Shown here in pieces: positions 37,074 to 47,041 of a DNA stretch of 64,000 nt. The stretch spans positions 62,001 to 126,000 of the forward strand of contig QOQU01000002.1 of the NCBI GenBank assembly GCA_003327455.1. The letters run 5' to 3'. The stretch's first letter is position 1; each line of letters begins with the position of its first letter. The translations under genes were made by a program, and so were the position numbers. The stretch comes from Anaerolineae bacterium. GTDB lineage: Bacteria > Chloroflexota > Anaerolineae > Anaerolineales > UBA4823. Below the pieces are notes generated by a model. It was not told the origin of the DNA and ran no database searches. It saw only the letters and a list, made by a program, of their open reading frames with translations.

Positions 37074-38837
37074 ATGAGTATGGGACGCAGTCTGCGTACA
37101 CGCATTGCTTACCCCATTGTCTTTTTACTGATCCTCATTACAAGCGTTGCAGGAATAGCTATCACGATCTATTTTAATCATCTATACCTGGACTCAATCT
37201 ATAAGAACCTGCTCTCAAATGCCAGATTACTGGCCGCATTGCTTGGAGAAACACATCTCCAGATTGGAAGCCAGGATATCCATGCATGGTCTAACATCCT
37301 GGGCGAAAGGATCACCATCATAGACCTGAGTGGCACCGTTATTCAGGACTCTCATAAAGACCCTCTCCAAATGGAGAATCACATCACTCGCCCAGAGGTT
37401 CAGCAAGCAATTGCAGAAGGAATCGGCTACGCCCAGCGATATAGTCAAACACTTGGGATTGAGATGGTATACGTTGCCGTTCCAATTAAGAACAAACAAC
37501 AACAAACCATCGGTTATCTTAGAGTTGCCCTGCCGCTTCAACAACTCCGCATCGAGCAAAGAAATTTGCTCGGCACAATTATTGGGTCTTTGTTCTTGAT
37601 CCTGGTCATTATTACAGGTTTGGTGATTAATGTTGCCCGGCGTGCGACGCGCCCACTGGAAGAGATCACCAATTCCATATCCAAACTCTCTTCCGCTGGC
37701 TTCACTTCGGATTGGAAACCGAAATTAGCGCCCGTAGAACACTCTATTGAAATCGACCGCTTGATTGACGCCTTCGACTACCTGACAGAGCAAATCCAAA
37801 ATCAAATCCGCGCTCTGGAACAAGAACGCAACAAACTATCTTCAGTCCTTCAGGAGATGACCGACGGGGTGCTGATTATTGATAACGAAGGCGTGATACA
37901 ACTTGCCAATCCAGCAGTTTCCCGGATGCTCAGCTTACCCGATCAGGACATAATTGGTAAAAACATTTCGCAAGTTTTACCTCATACCCAGTTTCATGAA
38001 AGCTGGCAAAGAACCCGTGATTCAAAAGAAACTCAAACATCGCTGATAGAAATTCAACCCAAAAAACTCTATATTCAATGCATGACAGCCCCGCTGGAAA
38101 CGATTGCGAAAGGCGCTGTGCTGATGCTTTTACAAAACTTGACCAGGCAACGATACCTGGAAACCGTGCGCCGCGATTTCATCAGCAACATCTCTCACGA
38201 ACTGCGCACTCCCCTTGCCTCCCTAAAAGCCTTGACGGAAACTCTACAAGAAGGGGCCTTAGATGATCCACCCGCTGCACATAAATTTCTTATGCAAATT
38301 GAAAACGAAGTCGATTCTTTAAGCCACATGGTTTCCGAATTACTTGAACTCTCCCGAATAGAATCAGGGCAGGTTCCCTTACGATTGAGGCCAGCCTCCC
38401 CTTATGAAATCCTTCAAAAAACCCTCGAGCGCTTGGGTATTCAAGCTGAAAGAGCTGGTCTAAAAGTTGTTGTGGATTGTGATCCTAATATTCCTCAAGT
38501 ACTTGCCGATCCATCCCGATTGGAACAGGTTGTAGGCAACCTGTTTCACAACGCGATCAAATTCACCCCCGCTGGAGGACAGATTATCCTTTCTGCAAAA
38601 CCTCAAAATGGAAATATCCTGTTTTGCGTTTCCGATAGCGGGATTGGCATTCCAGCAGAAGAATTGCCGCGCATCTTTGAGCGTTTTTATAAAACCGATC
38701 GCGCCCGAGCCGGTGGTGGAACCGGTTTGGGATTAGCCATTGCCAAGCATGTTGTGGAAGCCCATGGGGGGACAATTTGGGCAGAATCTATCGAAGCTCA
38801 GGGAAGTAAATTTTTCTTTGTTATCCCCCGCGCATAA
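37074..38837 (+). CDS. phoR: PhoR-type sensor histidine kinase
   Basis: 587 residues. Two membrane helices (about 12-35 and 168-190) enclose an extracytoplasmic sensor of about 130 residues; then HAMP, a PAS domain near 255-350 (MTDGVLIIDNEGVIQLANPA), HisKA with the phospho-His in FISNISHELRTPLAS, and HATPase_c with NLFHNAIKF, SDSGIGIP and GGTGLGLA. The start ATG lies one base after the phoP stop with GAAGGA as ribosome site. Such kinases report phosphate status through PstSCAB and PhoU. Confidence 0.94.
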   Translation: MSMGRSLRTRIAYPIVFLLILITSVAGIAITIYFNHLYLDSIYKNLLSNARLLAALLGETHLQIGSQDIHAWSNILGERITIIDLSGTVIQDSHKDPLQMENHITRPEVQQAIAEGIGYAQRYSQTLGIEMVYVAVPIKNKQQQTIGYLRVALPLQQLRIEQRNLLGTIIGSLFLILVIITGLVINVARRATRPLEEITNSISKLSSAGFTSDWKPKLAPVEHSIEIDRLIDAFDYLTEQIQNQIRALEQERNKLSSVLQEMTDGVLIIDNEGVIQLANPAVSRMLSLPDQDIIGKNISQVLPHTQFHESWQRTRDSKETQTSLIEIQPKKLYIQCMTAPLETIAKGAVLMLLQNLTRQRYLETVRRDFISNISHELRTPLASLKALTETLQEGALDDPPAAHKFLMQIENEVDSLSHMVSELLELSRIESGQVPLRLRPASPYEILQKTLERLGIQAERAGLKVVVDCDPNIPQVLADPSRLEQVVGNLFHNAIKFTPAGGQIILSAKPQNGNILFCVSDSGIGIPAEELPRIFERFYKTDRARAGGGTGLGLAIAKHVVEAHGGTIWAESIEAQGSKFFFVIPRA

Positions 38838-38843
38838 TCGCTG

Positions 38844-38873
38844 CTTGTTAAATTGCTTAACAAGTCTTTACGC
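38844..38873 (+). promoter_or_regulatory. Putative PhoP box / hairpin upstream of pstS
   Basis: CTTGTTAA (38844-38851) and TTAACAAG (38857-38864) form an exact 8-base inverted repeat with a 5-base spacer. TTAACA at 38857 is followed 11 bases on by TTACGC at 38868, the spacing of PhoP-type direct repeats known from Bacillus. A following TCTTT means it might alternatively serve as a weak terminator of phoR. Confidence 0.5.
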
Positions 38874-38899
38874 GAAATGAAAGAAATTTAACTCCTTTT

Positions 38900-38930
38900 T
38901 TGACATCCGTTAATCATAAATTGTTATATT
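38900..38930 (+). promoter_or_regulatory. pstS promoter
   Basis: TTGACA at 38900-38905 is followed after 18-19 bases by TTATATT (38924-38930), 35 bases before the pstS start and 27 bases after the putative PhoP box. Confidence 0.6.
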
Positions 38931-38965
38931 GGGGGCAAATCTTGATACAAAAAAGGAGATGAAGT

Positions 38966-40066
38966 ATGTTAAGAATACGCTCGATTTTATTTTTTGCGCT
39001 TGCCTTTAGCCTTATTCTGGCAGCTTGCGCACCTGCAGCCGCCCCTACTCCAGAAAAGGTGGTTGAAACGGTAACGGTAGTAGAAACCCAGATTGTCGAA
39101 AAAGTAGTTGAAACCATCATCACCCCAACCCCCGGTCCGGTGGAAGGTACAATCCTGGTAGATGGCTCGAGCACAGTTGCTCCCATTACGATAGCTGTTG
39201 CCGAAGAATTTCAAAAGCAGTATCCTGATGTACGCGTACCGGTTGGAATTTCAGGCACCGGTGGCGGATTCAAGAAGTTCTGCAATGGTGAAACGGACAT
39301 TTCCGATGCTTCCCGCCCCATTAAAGAATCCGAAGTTGAACTTTGCAAAACCAATGGAATTGAATACATCGAATTGCCAGTAGCTTTTGATGGACTGGCT
39401 GTGATGGTCAATCCTGCCAATGAGTTCGTCTCTTGCCTTACTGTGGAAGAACTCAAGAAAATGTGGGAGCCAGCCGCTGAAGGCGTGGTTACTAATTGGA
39501 ATCAAATTCGTGCCGATTTTCCTAACCAACCCTTGTCCCTGTACGGTGCCGGTGTTGACTCAGGTACCTATGATTACTTCACCCAAGCCATTGTTGGTGA
39601 AGAAGGTGCCAGCCGCGGAGACTTCCTTCCCAGCGAAGATGATAATGTGCTCGTCCAGGGTATTGCAGGTGATCCAAATGCGCTTGGTTTCTTTGGTCTG
39701 GCTTACTATGAAGAAAATAAAGACAAACTAAAACTGGTTGCCATCGATAATGGTGACGGGAATTGCGTCTTACCTGATATCGATACTGTAGCGAACGGGA
39801 CGTATCAACCCCTCTCTCGACCGCTCTTTATTTATGTAAACCGAGAGCGCGTCGACCAGAAAGACGAAATCAGCACCTTCATTGCCTTCTACCTGCAAAA
39901 TGCCGCTGAACTCGTCCTGGATGTCGGATATATCCCGCTTACGCCTGAGATCTATCAACTGGCGCAACAGCGCTACGATAAACGAATTACGGGCTCAATT
40001 TTCGAAGGATTGGGATCAACAGTGGGTGTATCCCTGGCTGACCTCTTGGCAAAAGAGTCACAATAA
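38966..40066 (+). CDS. pstS: Phosphate ABC transporter substrate-binding lipoprotein
   Basis: 366 residues. A lipoprotein signal (LILAAC with Cys21) is followed by a Pro/Thr/Val-rich linker of about 40 residues. The PBP fold has the phosphate-binding start [34 protein letters not shown] and [13 protein letters not shown]. It is a PstS of the type common in Chloroflexota and cyanobacteria. A strong terminator follows, separating it partly from pstC. Confidence 0.95.
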   Translation: MLRIRSILFFALAFSLILAACAPAAAPTPEKVVETVTVVETQIVEKVVETIITPTPGPVEGTILVDGSSTVAPITIAVAEEFQKQYPDVRVPVGISGTGGGFKKFCNGETDISDASRPIKESEVELCKTNGIEYIELPVAFDGLAVMVNPANEFVSCLTVEELKKMWEPAAEGVVTNWNQIRADFPNQPLSLYGAGVDSGTYDYFTQAIVGEEGASRGDFLPSEDDNVLVQGIAGDPNALGFFGLAYYEENKDKLKLVAIDNGDGNCVLPDIDTVANGTYQPLSRPLFIYVNRERVDQKDEISTFIAFYLQNAAELVLDVGYIPLTPEIYQLAQQRYDKRITGSIFEGLGSTVGVSLADLLAKESQ

Positions 40067-40082
40067 TCTGAGTACCTCTATG

Positions 40083-40118
40083 AAACGTGGGGCAGACGCC
40101 TTCCCTGCCCCACGTTTT
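40083..40118 (+). terminator. Intra-operon terminator between pstS and pstC
   Basis: AAACGTGGGGCAG (40083-40095) and CTGCCCCACGTTT (40105-40117) form a perfect 13-base-pair stem with a 9-base loop, ending in a T run. Partial read-through would keep PstS in excess over the membrane parts. Confidence 0.8.
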
Positions 40119-40178
40119 AAGTTACTCCAGAAATCTATGATCCTATTTATACTTAAAGATTAAATTTTAAGGAAAAGC

Positions 40179-41075
40179 ATGACAATGGTTAGAAATAGGA
40201 AACATCTAGAAAAAAAGATTGTCATTGCAGTTATATTTTTCTTTGCTCTCGTTTCTGTTTTTACCACCTTTGGTATTATTGCGGTCCTTTTACAGGAAAC
40301 AATACTATTCTTTCAAAAGGTATCCATCGTTGAATTTCTAACCGGCACCCGTTGGACACCACTGTTTGCAACCAAGAAATTCGGCGTGTTACCCCTCGTC
40401 AACGGAACGGTGCTCGTAGCCGGTGGAGCGATGTTTATAGCGCTTCCTCTAGGGCTGCTGGCAGCAATTTATATGAGTGAATATGCTTCATTGAGAGCCA
40501 GAGCCGTACTCAAGCCATTTCTCGAAGTATTGGCTGGCATACCTACAGTGGTATACGGATATTTCGCTCTGCTTTTTGTCACTCCAATCCTGAAAAGCAT
40601 CTTTCCCCAAACCCAATCTTTCAATGGCTTAAGCGCCTCAATCGTAATGGGCTTTATGATCCTGCCTACCGTTGCTTCGATTTCGGAAGATGCCCTTTCA
40701 GCAGTTCCACGCTCGTTGCGGGAGGCAGCCTATGCTCTAGGAGCCACCAAAGCCGAGGTTTCTACCCAGGTTGTCATCCCGGCTGCGCTCTCAGGCATTG
40801 CTGCAGCTTTCATCCTGGCGATCTCTCGCGCCATCGGCGAAACCATGATTGTAGCCATCGCTGCCGGACAACAGCCGAAAATGACACTCAATCCACTCGA
40901 ATCGATTGAGACCATGACTGCCTACATCGTTCAGGTCAGCCTGGGAGATACACCGCATCAAAGCATTGCTTATCAAACGATCTTTGCTGTAGGCATGCTG
41001 CTGTTTTTGATGACTTTGGTGATGAATATCATCAGTTATTTCTTTACAAAACGATTTCGGGAGGTGTATGAATGA
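40179..41075 (+). CDS. pstC: Phosphate ABC transporter permease PstC
   Basis: 298 residues, six predicted membrane helices. The ABC-permease EAA-type loop reads [27 protein letters not shown], and [12 protein letters not shown] is the PstC-typical following stretch. AAGGAAAAG precedes the ATG. Its last four bases overlap the pstA start (ATGA). Confidence 0.95.
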   Translation: MTMVRNRKHLEKKIVIAVIFFFALVSVFTTFGIIAVLLQETILFFQKVSIVEFLTGTRWTPLFATKKFGVLPLVNGTVLVAGGAMFIALPLGLLAAIYMSEYASLRARAVLKPFLEVLAGIPTVVYGYFALLFVTPILKSIFPQTQSFNGLSASIVMGFMILPTVASISEDALSAVPRSLREAAYALGATKAEVSTQVVIPAALSGIAAAFILAISRAIGETMIVAIAAGQQPKMTLNPLESIETMTAYIVQVSLGDTPHQSIAYQTIFAVGMLLFLMTLVMNIISYFFTKRFREVYE

Positions 41076-41959
41076 GCGCCATAAGCGGTTTGCGGGACAT
41101 TACTTTCGAACAACAACTCGCATATCGTCAAAGAAAAGGGAAAGTTCTCGAGATAATAGCCTTCTTCTCCATTTTGCTCAGCATTGCGATTCTCTTGACC
41201 TTGTTAGTTGATGTTTTTCTGGACGGTTTACCGTGGTTACACCCACGCTTATTCACCGAATTTCCTTCCCGTTTTCCTGAAAAAGCCGGTTTACGGTCGG
41301 CTTTACAAGGATCTATCTGGCTCATGGTCTTTACCGCCTTGATGGCTATCCCCATTGGTGTAGGTGCTGGGATTTACCTCGAAGAGTTTGCGCCTAAAAA
41401 CCGGCTAACGGAATTTATTGAAATCAATATTGCCAACCTCGCCGGAGTTCCATCAATTATCTACGGCTTGCTTGGGTTAGGTTTGTTTGTGCGCGGCTTC
41501 GGCCTTGGGAGAAGTTTACTCGCCGGTGCTTTGACCATGACCTTGTTAGTCCTACCCATTATCATCGTGACCACCAGAGAAGCCATTCGAGCTGTACCAC
41601 GCTCGATCCGTCTGGCTGCTCTAGCCCTCGGTGCCAATGATTGGGAAACTGCTCGAGATCACGTCTTGGCTTACTCATTGCCAGCTATTCTTACTGGTGT
41701 CATTCTGGCTATGTCGCGTGCAATTGGAGAAACGGCTCCCTTGATCACGATTGGCGCTCTGACCTATATCGCCTTCGATCTCCGAGGACCCCTGGATATC
41801 TTTACTGTCCTTCCCATCCAGATTTTCAACTGGGTTTCGCTACCTCAAAAAGACTTCCAGAGCCTTTCCGCCGCCGGCATCATTATTTTACTTGCCCTGC
41901 TCCTATCAATGAACGCACTGGCTATCTGGCTACGCAATCGTCTTTTTATCCGTTGGTAA
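41072..41959 (+). CDS. pstA: Phosphate ABC transporter permease PstA
   Basis: 295 residues with a six-helix permease core. Typical segments are [15 protein letters not shown], the EAA loop [21 protein letters not shown] and [17 protein letters not shown]. Translationally coupled to pstC by a 4-base overlap; pstB follows after 12 bases with AAGGAGAG. Confidence 0.95.
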   Translation: MSAISGLRDITFEQQLAYRQRKGKVLEIIAFFSILLSIAILLTLLVDVFLDGLPWLHPRLFTEFPSRFPEKAGLRSALQGSIWLMVFTALMAIPIGVGAGIYLEEFAPKNRLTEFIEINIANLAGVPSIIYGLLGLGLFVRGFGLGRSLLAGALTMTLLVLPIIIVTTREAIRAVPRSIRLAALALGANDWETARDHVLAYSLPAILTGVILAMSRAIGETAPLITIGALTYIAFDLRGPLDIFTVLPIQIFNWVSLPQKDFQSLSAAGIIILLALLLSMNALAIWLRNRLFIRW

Positions 41960-41971
41960 TAAGGAGAGTCC

Positions 41972-42763
41972 ATGAACGAAAACCATCAGACCATCCTCGA
42001 AGCTCGCAATCTAAATCTATACTACGGTAATTTTCTGGCTGTTGCAGACGTCAATCTGAAAATTCCTCGTCATAAAATCACTGCCATCATCGGACCATCA
42101 GGGTGTGGAAAATCTACCCTCTTACGCGCTTTCAATCGCATGAATGAGCTGGTGCCAACCGCTCGAACCGAAGGAGAGATTTTGTTTAATAACGAAAATA
42201 TCTACGACCCTTCAATCGATCCGGTAGAAGTGCGCCGTCGCATTGGAATGGTTTTCCAAAAACCCAATCCATTCCCAAAATCTATTTACGAAAACATCGC
42301 CTGGGGACTGCGCATCAATGGCTTCAAAGGATCAAAGTCTGAATTGGATGGGCTGGTCGAACAAGCCCTACGTGACGCAGCCTTGTGGGACGAGGTTAAA
42401 GACAAACTCGATCAAAGCGGTCTCTCACTATCCGGTGGACAACAACAGCGTCTTTGTATCGCTCGCGCCATCGCGCTACGTCCGGAAGTAATTTTAATGG
42501 ATGAGCCTGCATCTGCGCTTGATCCCATTGCCACCCTGCGCATCGAGGAACTCATGCAAGAACTGAAACAAAATTACACCATCATCATCGTGACCCATAA
42601 CATGCAACAAGCAGCGCGCGTCTCGGATTACACTGCCATGATGATGCTGCTGAATCATGAAGAACGTTCTGGAACGGTCATTGAATTCGACCGTACCGAA
42701 ACCATCTTCACCAATCCCAAAGACAAGCGCACCGAAGATTATGTAACTGGTCGTTTTGGATAA
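41972..42763 (+). CDS. pstB: Phosphate ABC transporter ATPase PstB
   Basis: 263 residues. Walker [11 protein letters not shown] loop in [11 protein letters not shown] (the PstB-typical FPKSIYEN follows), signature [14 protein letters not shown], Walker [13 protein letters not shown] and switch His in [10 protein letters not shown]. Length and motifs are those of standard PstB. Confidence 0.97.
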   Translation: MNENHQTILEARNLNLYYGNFLAVADVNLKIPRHKITAIIGPSGCGKSTLLRAFNRMNELVPTARTEGEILFNNENIYDPSIDPVEVRRRIGMVFQKPNPFPKSIYENIAWGLRINGFKGSKSELDGLVEQALRDAALWDEVKDKLDQSGLSLSGGQQQRLCIARAIALRPEVILMDEPASALDPIATLRIEELMQELKQNYTIIIVTHNMQQAARVSDYTAMMMLLNHEERSGTVIEFDRTETIFTNPKDKRTEDYVTGRFG

Positions 42764-42783
42764 TTCATTTACCATTCTTGATA

Positions 42784-42807
42784 TTAACAATTGTTAAATG
42801 TTATAAT
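42784..42807 (+). promoter_or_regulatory. phoU promoter with 14-base palindrome
   Basis: TTAACAATTGTTAA (42784-42797) is a perfect palindrome made of the same TTAACA half-sites seen before pstS. It sits directly upstream of TATAAT (42802-42807), 19 bases before the phoU start, so a regulator here would contact RNA polymerase at the -35 region. It suggests separate PhoP control of phoU. Confidence 0.55.
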
Positions 42808-42825
42808 GGACAAGTGAGGAATTTT

Positions 42826-43509
42826 ATGCTCAGGAAAACTTTTGGTCAAGAACTCCAACAGCTCAAAGATAACACGATTGAGTTAGGACAGATTGTTCAA
42901 AAAATGATTTTGCAATCTGTGCAAGCTCTAAAAAACAGAGACCTCCAGGCTTCACGGGAAATTCTCGAACATGATAAAGAAGTCAACCGACGTCGGTTTG
43001 AGATTGAAAATCAAGCGCTGGTCTTAATTGCCACTCAACAGCCTATGGCTTATGACCTCCGCCTGATCGCCTCAATTCTGGAGATCGCTGGCGAGTTGGA
43101 GCGCATGGGAGATTATGCCAAAGGCATTGCGCACATCAACATCCGCATGGGTGATGCGCCATTGATTAAACCGCTCATCGATATCCCCCGTATGGCAGAA
43201 AAAAGCTGCGACATGCTCAATCGGGCATTACAGGCTTTTTTGCAAGAAGACGAAAAATCAGCTAAAAGCATTCCTTTAGAAGATGATGAAGTTGATGCCC
43301 TCTATCTACAGGTTTACCGAGAGTTAATCACCTTTGTCATTCAAGATCCCACTTCAATCGAACGAGCCAACTGGCTGCTATGGGCTGCTCACAACCTGGA
43401 ACGCGTTGCCGATCGCGTCACAAATATTTGTGAACGAACCATTTATGTCGTTAGCGGTGTGATGAAGGAAATTAACAGCTCAGACGACGAGTTTAGAGCC
43501 TTACAGTAA
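42826..43509 (+). CDS. phoU: Phosphate signalling regulator PhoU
   Basis: 227 residues from ATG 42826 after TGAGGA; the start matches the usual MLRKTFGQELQQLKDN beginning. Two three-helix PhoU repeats are seen, with metal-binding motifs in ELERMGDYAKGIAH and NLERVADRVTNI. It links the transporter to PhoR and limits the phosphate response. It closes the phosphate block and is followed by a terminator. Confidence 0.95.
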   Translation: MLRKTFGQELQQLKDNTIELGQIVQKMILQSVQALKNRDLQASREILEHDKEVNRRRFEIENQALVLIATQQPMAYDLRLIASILEIAGELERMGDYAKGIAHINIRMGDAPLIKPLIDIPRMAEKSCDMLNRALQAFLQEDEKSAKSIPLEDDEVDALYLQVYRELITFVIQDPTSIERANWLLWAAHNLERVADRVTNICERTIYVVSGVMKEINSSDDEFRALQ

Positions 43510-43515
43510 TTGTTC

Positions 43516-43549
43516 AACAGGTCGAACCAGTTGGTTCGACCTGTTTTAC
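43516..43549 (+). terminator. Terminator of the phosphate block
   Basis: AACAGGTCGAACC (43516-43528) pairs with GGTTCGACCTGTT (43533-43545), loop AGTT, then TTTT. It isolates the phosphate genes from the following radical SAM operon. Confidence 0.85.
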
Positions 43550-43636
43550 TCTGTTTATAGCAAAAAAGAAATATTTGCGACTTTAATCTGGCTCTGACGT
43601 AGAAAAAATAAATTTTGTTAACAAAAGAGGCAACGA

Positions 43637-43993
43637 ATGCGAATAGTGGGCTCAGTCTTTGCTGGGATTTTGATCTTTTTCGGCGTTCTTTTTATCTGGG
43701 GAGCGTTCAGCCCTCAAGGGCAATGGGGATGGATCATTGTAGGACTGATCAGTGTCGGGCTCGGTCTAGGTGTCTTATATCTGGCCAACCGCGCGAAAAC
43801 CAAACCATCCGAACCACAAGCAGTCAAAGTTCAAATCGATCTACCGGCAAACATCAATTTAGATACGCTCAAGTGCCAATCTTGTGGTGGTAATCTCACC
43901 ATAGAAAACATCAAACTGGTTGCCGGCAGCCCGGTTGTCAACTGCCCTTATTGTCATACAACTTATCAATTGACCGAAGAACCCAAGTGGTAG
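43637..43993 (+). CDS. Two-helix membrane protein with C-terminal zinc ribbon
   Basis: 118 residues. Two membrane helices near 4-24 and 30-52, then a linker and a zinc-ribbon-like end with CQSCGGNL and CPYCHTTY (two CxxC pairs). First gene of a five-gene operon; GAGG precedes the ATG and the next gene begins 16 bases after its stop. The family is not recognised. A role in assembling or sensing the following membrane protein is inference. Confidence 0.7.
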   Translation: MRIVGSVFAGILIFFGVLFIWGAFSPQGQWGWIIVGLISVGLGLGVLYLANRAKTKPSEPQAVKVQIDLPANINLDTLKCQSCGGNLTIENIKLVAGSPVVNCPYCHTTYQLTEEPKW

Positions 43994-44009
43994 AAGTGGA
44001 GAGAATGCC

Positions 44010-45683
44010 ATGCCCAAGAAAAGCCTTCTGCTGAGTATCGTTCTTGGATTAATATTCTTTGCATTGTTCCTGCCCGGGTTCGCTCAAACCTATCTATTTT
44101 CCGTTCCGAAAGAAATCGTACATGCTTATTGGAATGAAGATGGAACCTTGAGCCTCTATTATGAAATCTGGTTTGCCAATTCTGCCTCTGCCGATCCGAT
44201 TGATTTTGTTGATATTGGTGTACCAACCCAGTATTACGACCTAAACTCTGTTGAGGCTTCGATCAATGGAATCCCGATAACATCTATCGAGAAATCACCT
44301 TATGTAACGAACGGGATCGCGCTAGGGTTGGGCGAAAATGCTATTCGCCCCGGTGAAACAGGGGTAGTAACCGTCCTAATCCCCAACATAGAGCGAGTGC
44401 TTTACGTAGACAGTTCGGATGCAAATTATGTCAGTGCAGTCTTCTCTCCAACCTGGTTTGGTTCCGAATTCGTTTCGGGCTATACGGATTTGACCGTGAT
44501 CTTTCACCTACCCAACGGCGTACAGCCCGAAGAACCCCGCTGGCATCAATCGCCGGGTTCTTTTCCGACAGAACCTCAAACCGGGCTCGACTCGGAAGGT
44601 CGAATTTTCTATAGCTGGAATAATCCTCAGGCTTCTGCCTCTACCCAATACAAATTTGGTGCATCCTTCCCCAAACAATATGTTCCAGAGACCGCCATTG
44701 TTGCCCAAAGCATCAACATAGATGCTTTGATGAATATTCTCCTTACACTATTTTGTGCCGCTATACCCATATTGTTTGTCTTCATTATTGTATATAACAT
44801 CATCAAAGCGCAACGACGCAAGCTCGAATATTTACCACCCAAAATTGCTATTGAGGGAAATGGCATCAAACGCGGTTTAACCGCCGTCGAAGCAGCGATC
44901 CTGCTGGAACAACCACTGGATAAAGTCTTAACCATGATCCTCTTCTCCGTAATCAAAAAAGGGGCTGCCAGCGTTACCCAAAAGGATCCCCTGGAATTAA
45001 AGAGAGAGACAAATGCAACAGAAGAGAATCTGCGCCCTTACGAAATGAAATTCCTTGAGGCTTTCGAAATCACCGATAAACGCAAAAGGCAACAAGCCTT
45101 ACAAGAAATGGTCATCGATCTGGTCAAATCCGTCCAAAATAAGATGCGAGGCTTTAGTCGGAAAGAGACGATAGCTTATTATAAGGAAATCGTCAATCGA
45201 GCCTGGAAACAAGTTGAAGAAGCCGCCACTCCCGAAGTCAAAAGCGAAAAATTCAGCGAGGCTTTGGAATGGACAATGCTGGATAGGGATTATGACGACC
45301 GAACCAAACGGGTCTTTGAACGAGGCCCGGTTTATGTTCCCACCTGGTGGCATCGTTATGATCCCCTCTTTCCAAGCCGAAGTGCCAGCACTACTTCTAC
45401 ACCCACGCCTTCTCCGTCTCAAGGTCCTACTTATACCAGCGCCCCCCGCCTACCCGGTTCAGATTTTGCCGCCTCGGTGGTTAATGGCGTGCAAAATGTG
45501 TCTGCCTCTGTGATTGGTAACTTGAGCGATTTCACCAGTAAAATTACCAACAAAACAAACCCACCACCTGTCACATCTTCGTCCTCCCGCTCATATTCAA
45601 GTTCAAGGGGAGGCGGTTGCGCTTGCGCCTGCGCGTGTGCGTGTGCTGGATGCGCCTGTGCCTGCGCAGGAGGGGGTCGATAA
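44010..45683 (+). CDS. DUF2207-like membrane protein with Cys-Ala repeat tail (candidate modification substrate)
   Basis: 557 residues. A signal peptide (1-25) is followed by an exported beta-rich domain to about 230, a membrane helix near 235-265 (LLTLFCAAIPILFVFIIVYNII), and a cytoplasmic helical region to about 440. A Ser/Thr/Pro linker follows. The C terminus is (Cys-Ala)x5-Gly-(Cys-Ala)x3-Gly3-Arg (residues 537-557): eight cysteines at 537, 539, 541, 543, 545, 548, 550 and 552, after a Ser-rich and Gly3 stretch. The overall layout resembles DUF2207-type proteins, which often end in Gly-rich tails. The tail codons also supply the AGGAGGGGG ribosome site for the radical SAM gene, whose ATG overlaps the stop (TAATG). 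The tail is a probable target of the downstream enzymes. Confidence 0.8.
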   Translation: MPKKSLLLSIVLGLIFFALFLPGFAQTYLFSVPKEIVHAYWNEDGTLSLYYEIWFANSASADPIDFVDIGVPTQYYDLNSVEASINGIPITSIEKSPYVTNGIALGLGENAIRPGETGVVTVLIPNIERVLYVDSSDANYVSAVFSPTWFGSEFVSGYTDLTVIFHLPNGVQPEEPRWHQSPGSFPTEPQTGLDSEGRIFYSWNNPQASASTQYKFGASFPKQYVPETAIVAQSINIDALMNILLTLFCAAIPILFVFIIVYNIIKAQRRKLEYLPPKIAIEGNGIKRGLTAVEAAILLEQPLDKVLTMILFSVIKKGAASVTQKDPLELKRETNATEENLRPYEMKFLEAFEITDKRKRQQALQEMVIDLVKSVQNKMRGFSRKETIAYYKEIVNRAWKQVEEAATPEVKSEKFSEALEWTMLDRDYDDRTKRVFERGPVYVPTWWHRYDPLFPSRSASTTSTPTPSPSQGPTYTSAPRLPGSDFAASVVNGVQNVSASVIGNLSDFTSKITNKTNPPPVTSSSSRSYSSSRGGGCACACACACAGCACACAGGGR

Positions 45684-47041
45684 TGAACTTGCGTTCGTGG
45701 TTTCAGCCCAAAGATTCCTCCCTTTTTCCGCTCCGCCGGAGTCTATATCGCTTTCCCAAAATCGAAGAAAGCTATCATCTCACCCTGCACCTCAGGGTAG
45801 AAGATGATCAAAGTGCCAGCCTGGTTATCAACGGTAACACAATTTTACAACTCAATCCCACTGCAACTTGGATGACCTACCTGTTCCTCAGAGAAGAATC
45901 CCACCAAAATGTCATTAAACAACTCTCCCGACTTTTTGCCACATCAAAGTTCACATTAGAACATGATTATCGAATCCTGACCGATACTTTGCACGCCATT
46001 TTCGAACGTCGCCAATTCTGTTTTGTCGAGAACCCTGAAGTCGAAACGTTATTTCCCTTTGAGCACCACCCTTCCGCTCCTTATCGGATGGACATTGCCC
46101 TGACCTATCAATGTAACAATGACTGCTTTCATTGTTATAACGATCCCAACCGAAAACCATCTCCGCTTTCCCTGGAACAATGGAAAGCAGTCCTGGATCG
46201 TGTTTGGGAGATAGGTATTCCCCATATCGTCTTCACCGGTGGTGAACCAACATTGGTAGAAAGCCTGTTTGCCCTGATTGAATATGCGAAGCAAAAAGGC
46301 TTCATTGTTGGTTTAAATACGAATGGCAGACGATTATCAGATAGTGGCTATGCGCAATCTCTGCGAACTGCCGGGCTTGACCATATCCAAATTACTCTCG
46401 AATCCGCTGACCAAACCATTCATGATCAGATTGTCCAAAGACACGGAGCATGGAAACAAACCGTCGCTGGTATCCAGAACGCCCTAAACAGCCAAAACTT
46501 TGTGATGACCAACACCACTCTCCTGCGCGAAAACATATCTACCATACCCGAAACGTTAAAATTTCTCAATGACATTGGTGTTCCCACCATTGGTCTAAAT
46601 GCTTTGATTTATTCCGGCCGTGGTCGATCGGTCGGGCATCCATTGACTGAAAACGAGCTCATTCCATTACTGCAATATGCCCAAGAATTCGTAGAAAGAA
46701 GCGGCCAAAGGTTAATCTGGTATACTCCCACCCATTACTGTAATTTTGATCCGGTATCTCTTAATCTGGGTGTAAAGGGTTGCACAGCTGCCCTGTACAA
46801 TATGTGCATAGAACCCAATGGAGAGGTTTTACCTTGTCAATCTTATTATCAATCACTTGGAAACTTTCTGACCAGTGATTGGGCATCGATCTGGCACCAT
46901 CCACTCGCTGAAGAGTTGCGCCATCGCAAATATATCTCAGAACAATGTAAAGGATGTCTGATTTTATCCCAATGTGGCGGTGGATGCCCTCTCGCCCCGA
47001 CTCAAATCGCCTGGCAATCGCTGCTAAGGATGGAAACATGA
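45683..47041 (+). CDS. Radical SAM/SPASM protein with N-terminal PqqD-like domain
   Basis: 452 residues, start ATG 45683 with AGGAGGGGG. Residues about 40-110 resemble a PqqD/RiPP-recognition winged helix (SLVINGNTILQLNPTATWMTYLF). The radical SAM core has Cys144-x3-Cys148-x2-Cys151 (CNNDCFHC), then the SAM-binding FTGGEPTL. The C-terminal SPASM-like region has cysteines in KGCTAALYNMC, VLPCQSY and Cys422, Cys425, Cys431, Cys435 (CKGCLILSQCGGGC), enough for auxiliary clusters. This is the architecture of peptide-modifying enzymes that make thioether or carbon bonds. Given the upstream Cys-Ala tail, it probably modifies that tail. The following gene overlaps by 4 bases. Confidence 0.88.
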   Translation: MNLRSWFQPKDSSLFPLRRSLYRFPKIEESYHLTLHLRVEDDQSASLVINGNTILQLNPTATWMTYLFLREESHQNVIKQLSRLFATSKFTLEHDYRILTDTLHAIFERRQFCFVENPEVETLFPFEHHPSAPYRMDIALTYQCNNDCFHCYNDPNRKPSPLSLEQWKAVLDRVWEIGIPHIVFTGGEPTLVESLFALIEYAKQKGFIVGLNTNGRRLSDSGYAQSLRTAGLDHIQITLESADQTIHDQIVQRHGAWKQTVAGIQNALNSQNFVMTNTTLLRENISTIPETLKFLNDIGVPTIGLNALIYSGRGRSVGHPLTENELIPLLQYAQEFVERSGQRLIWYTPTHYCNFDPVSLNLGVKGCTAALYNMCIEPNGEVLPCQSYYQSLGNFLTSDWASIWHHPLAEELRHRKYISEQCKGCLILSQCGGGCPLAPTQIAWQSLLRMET

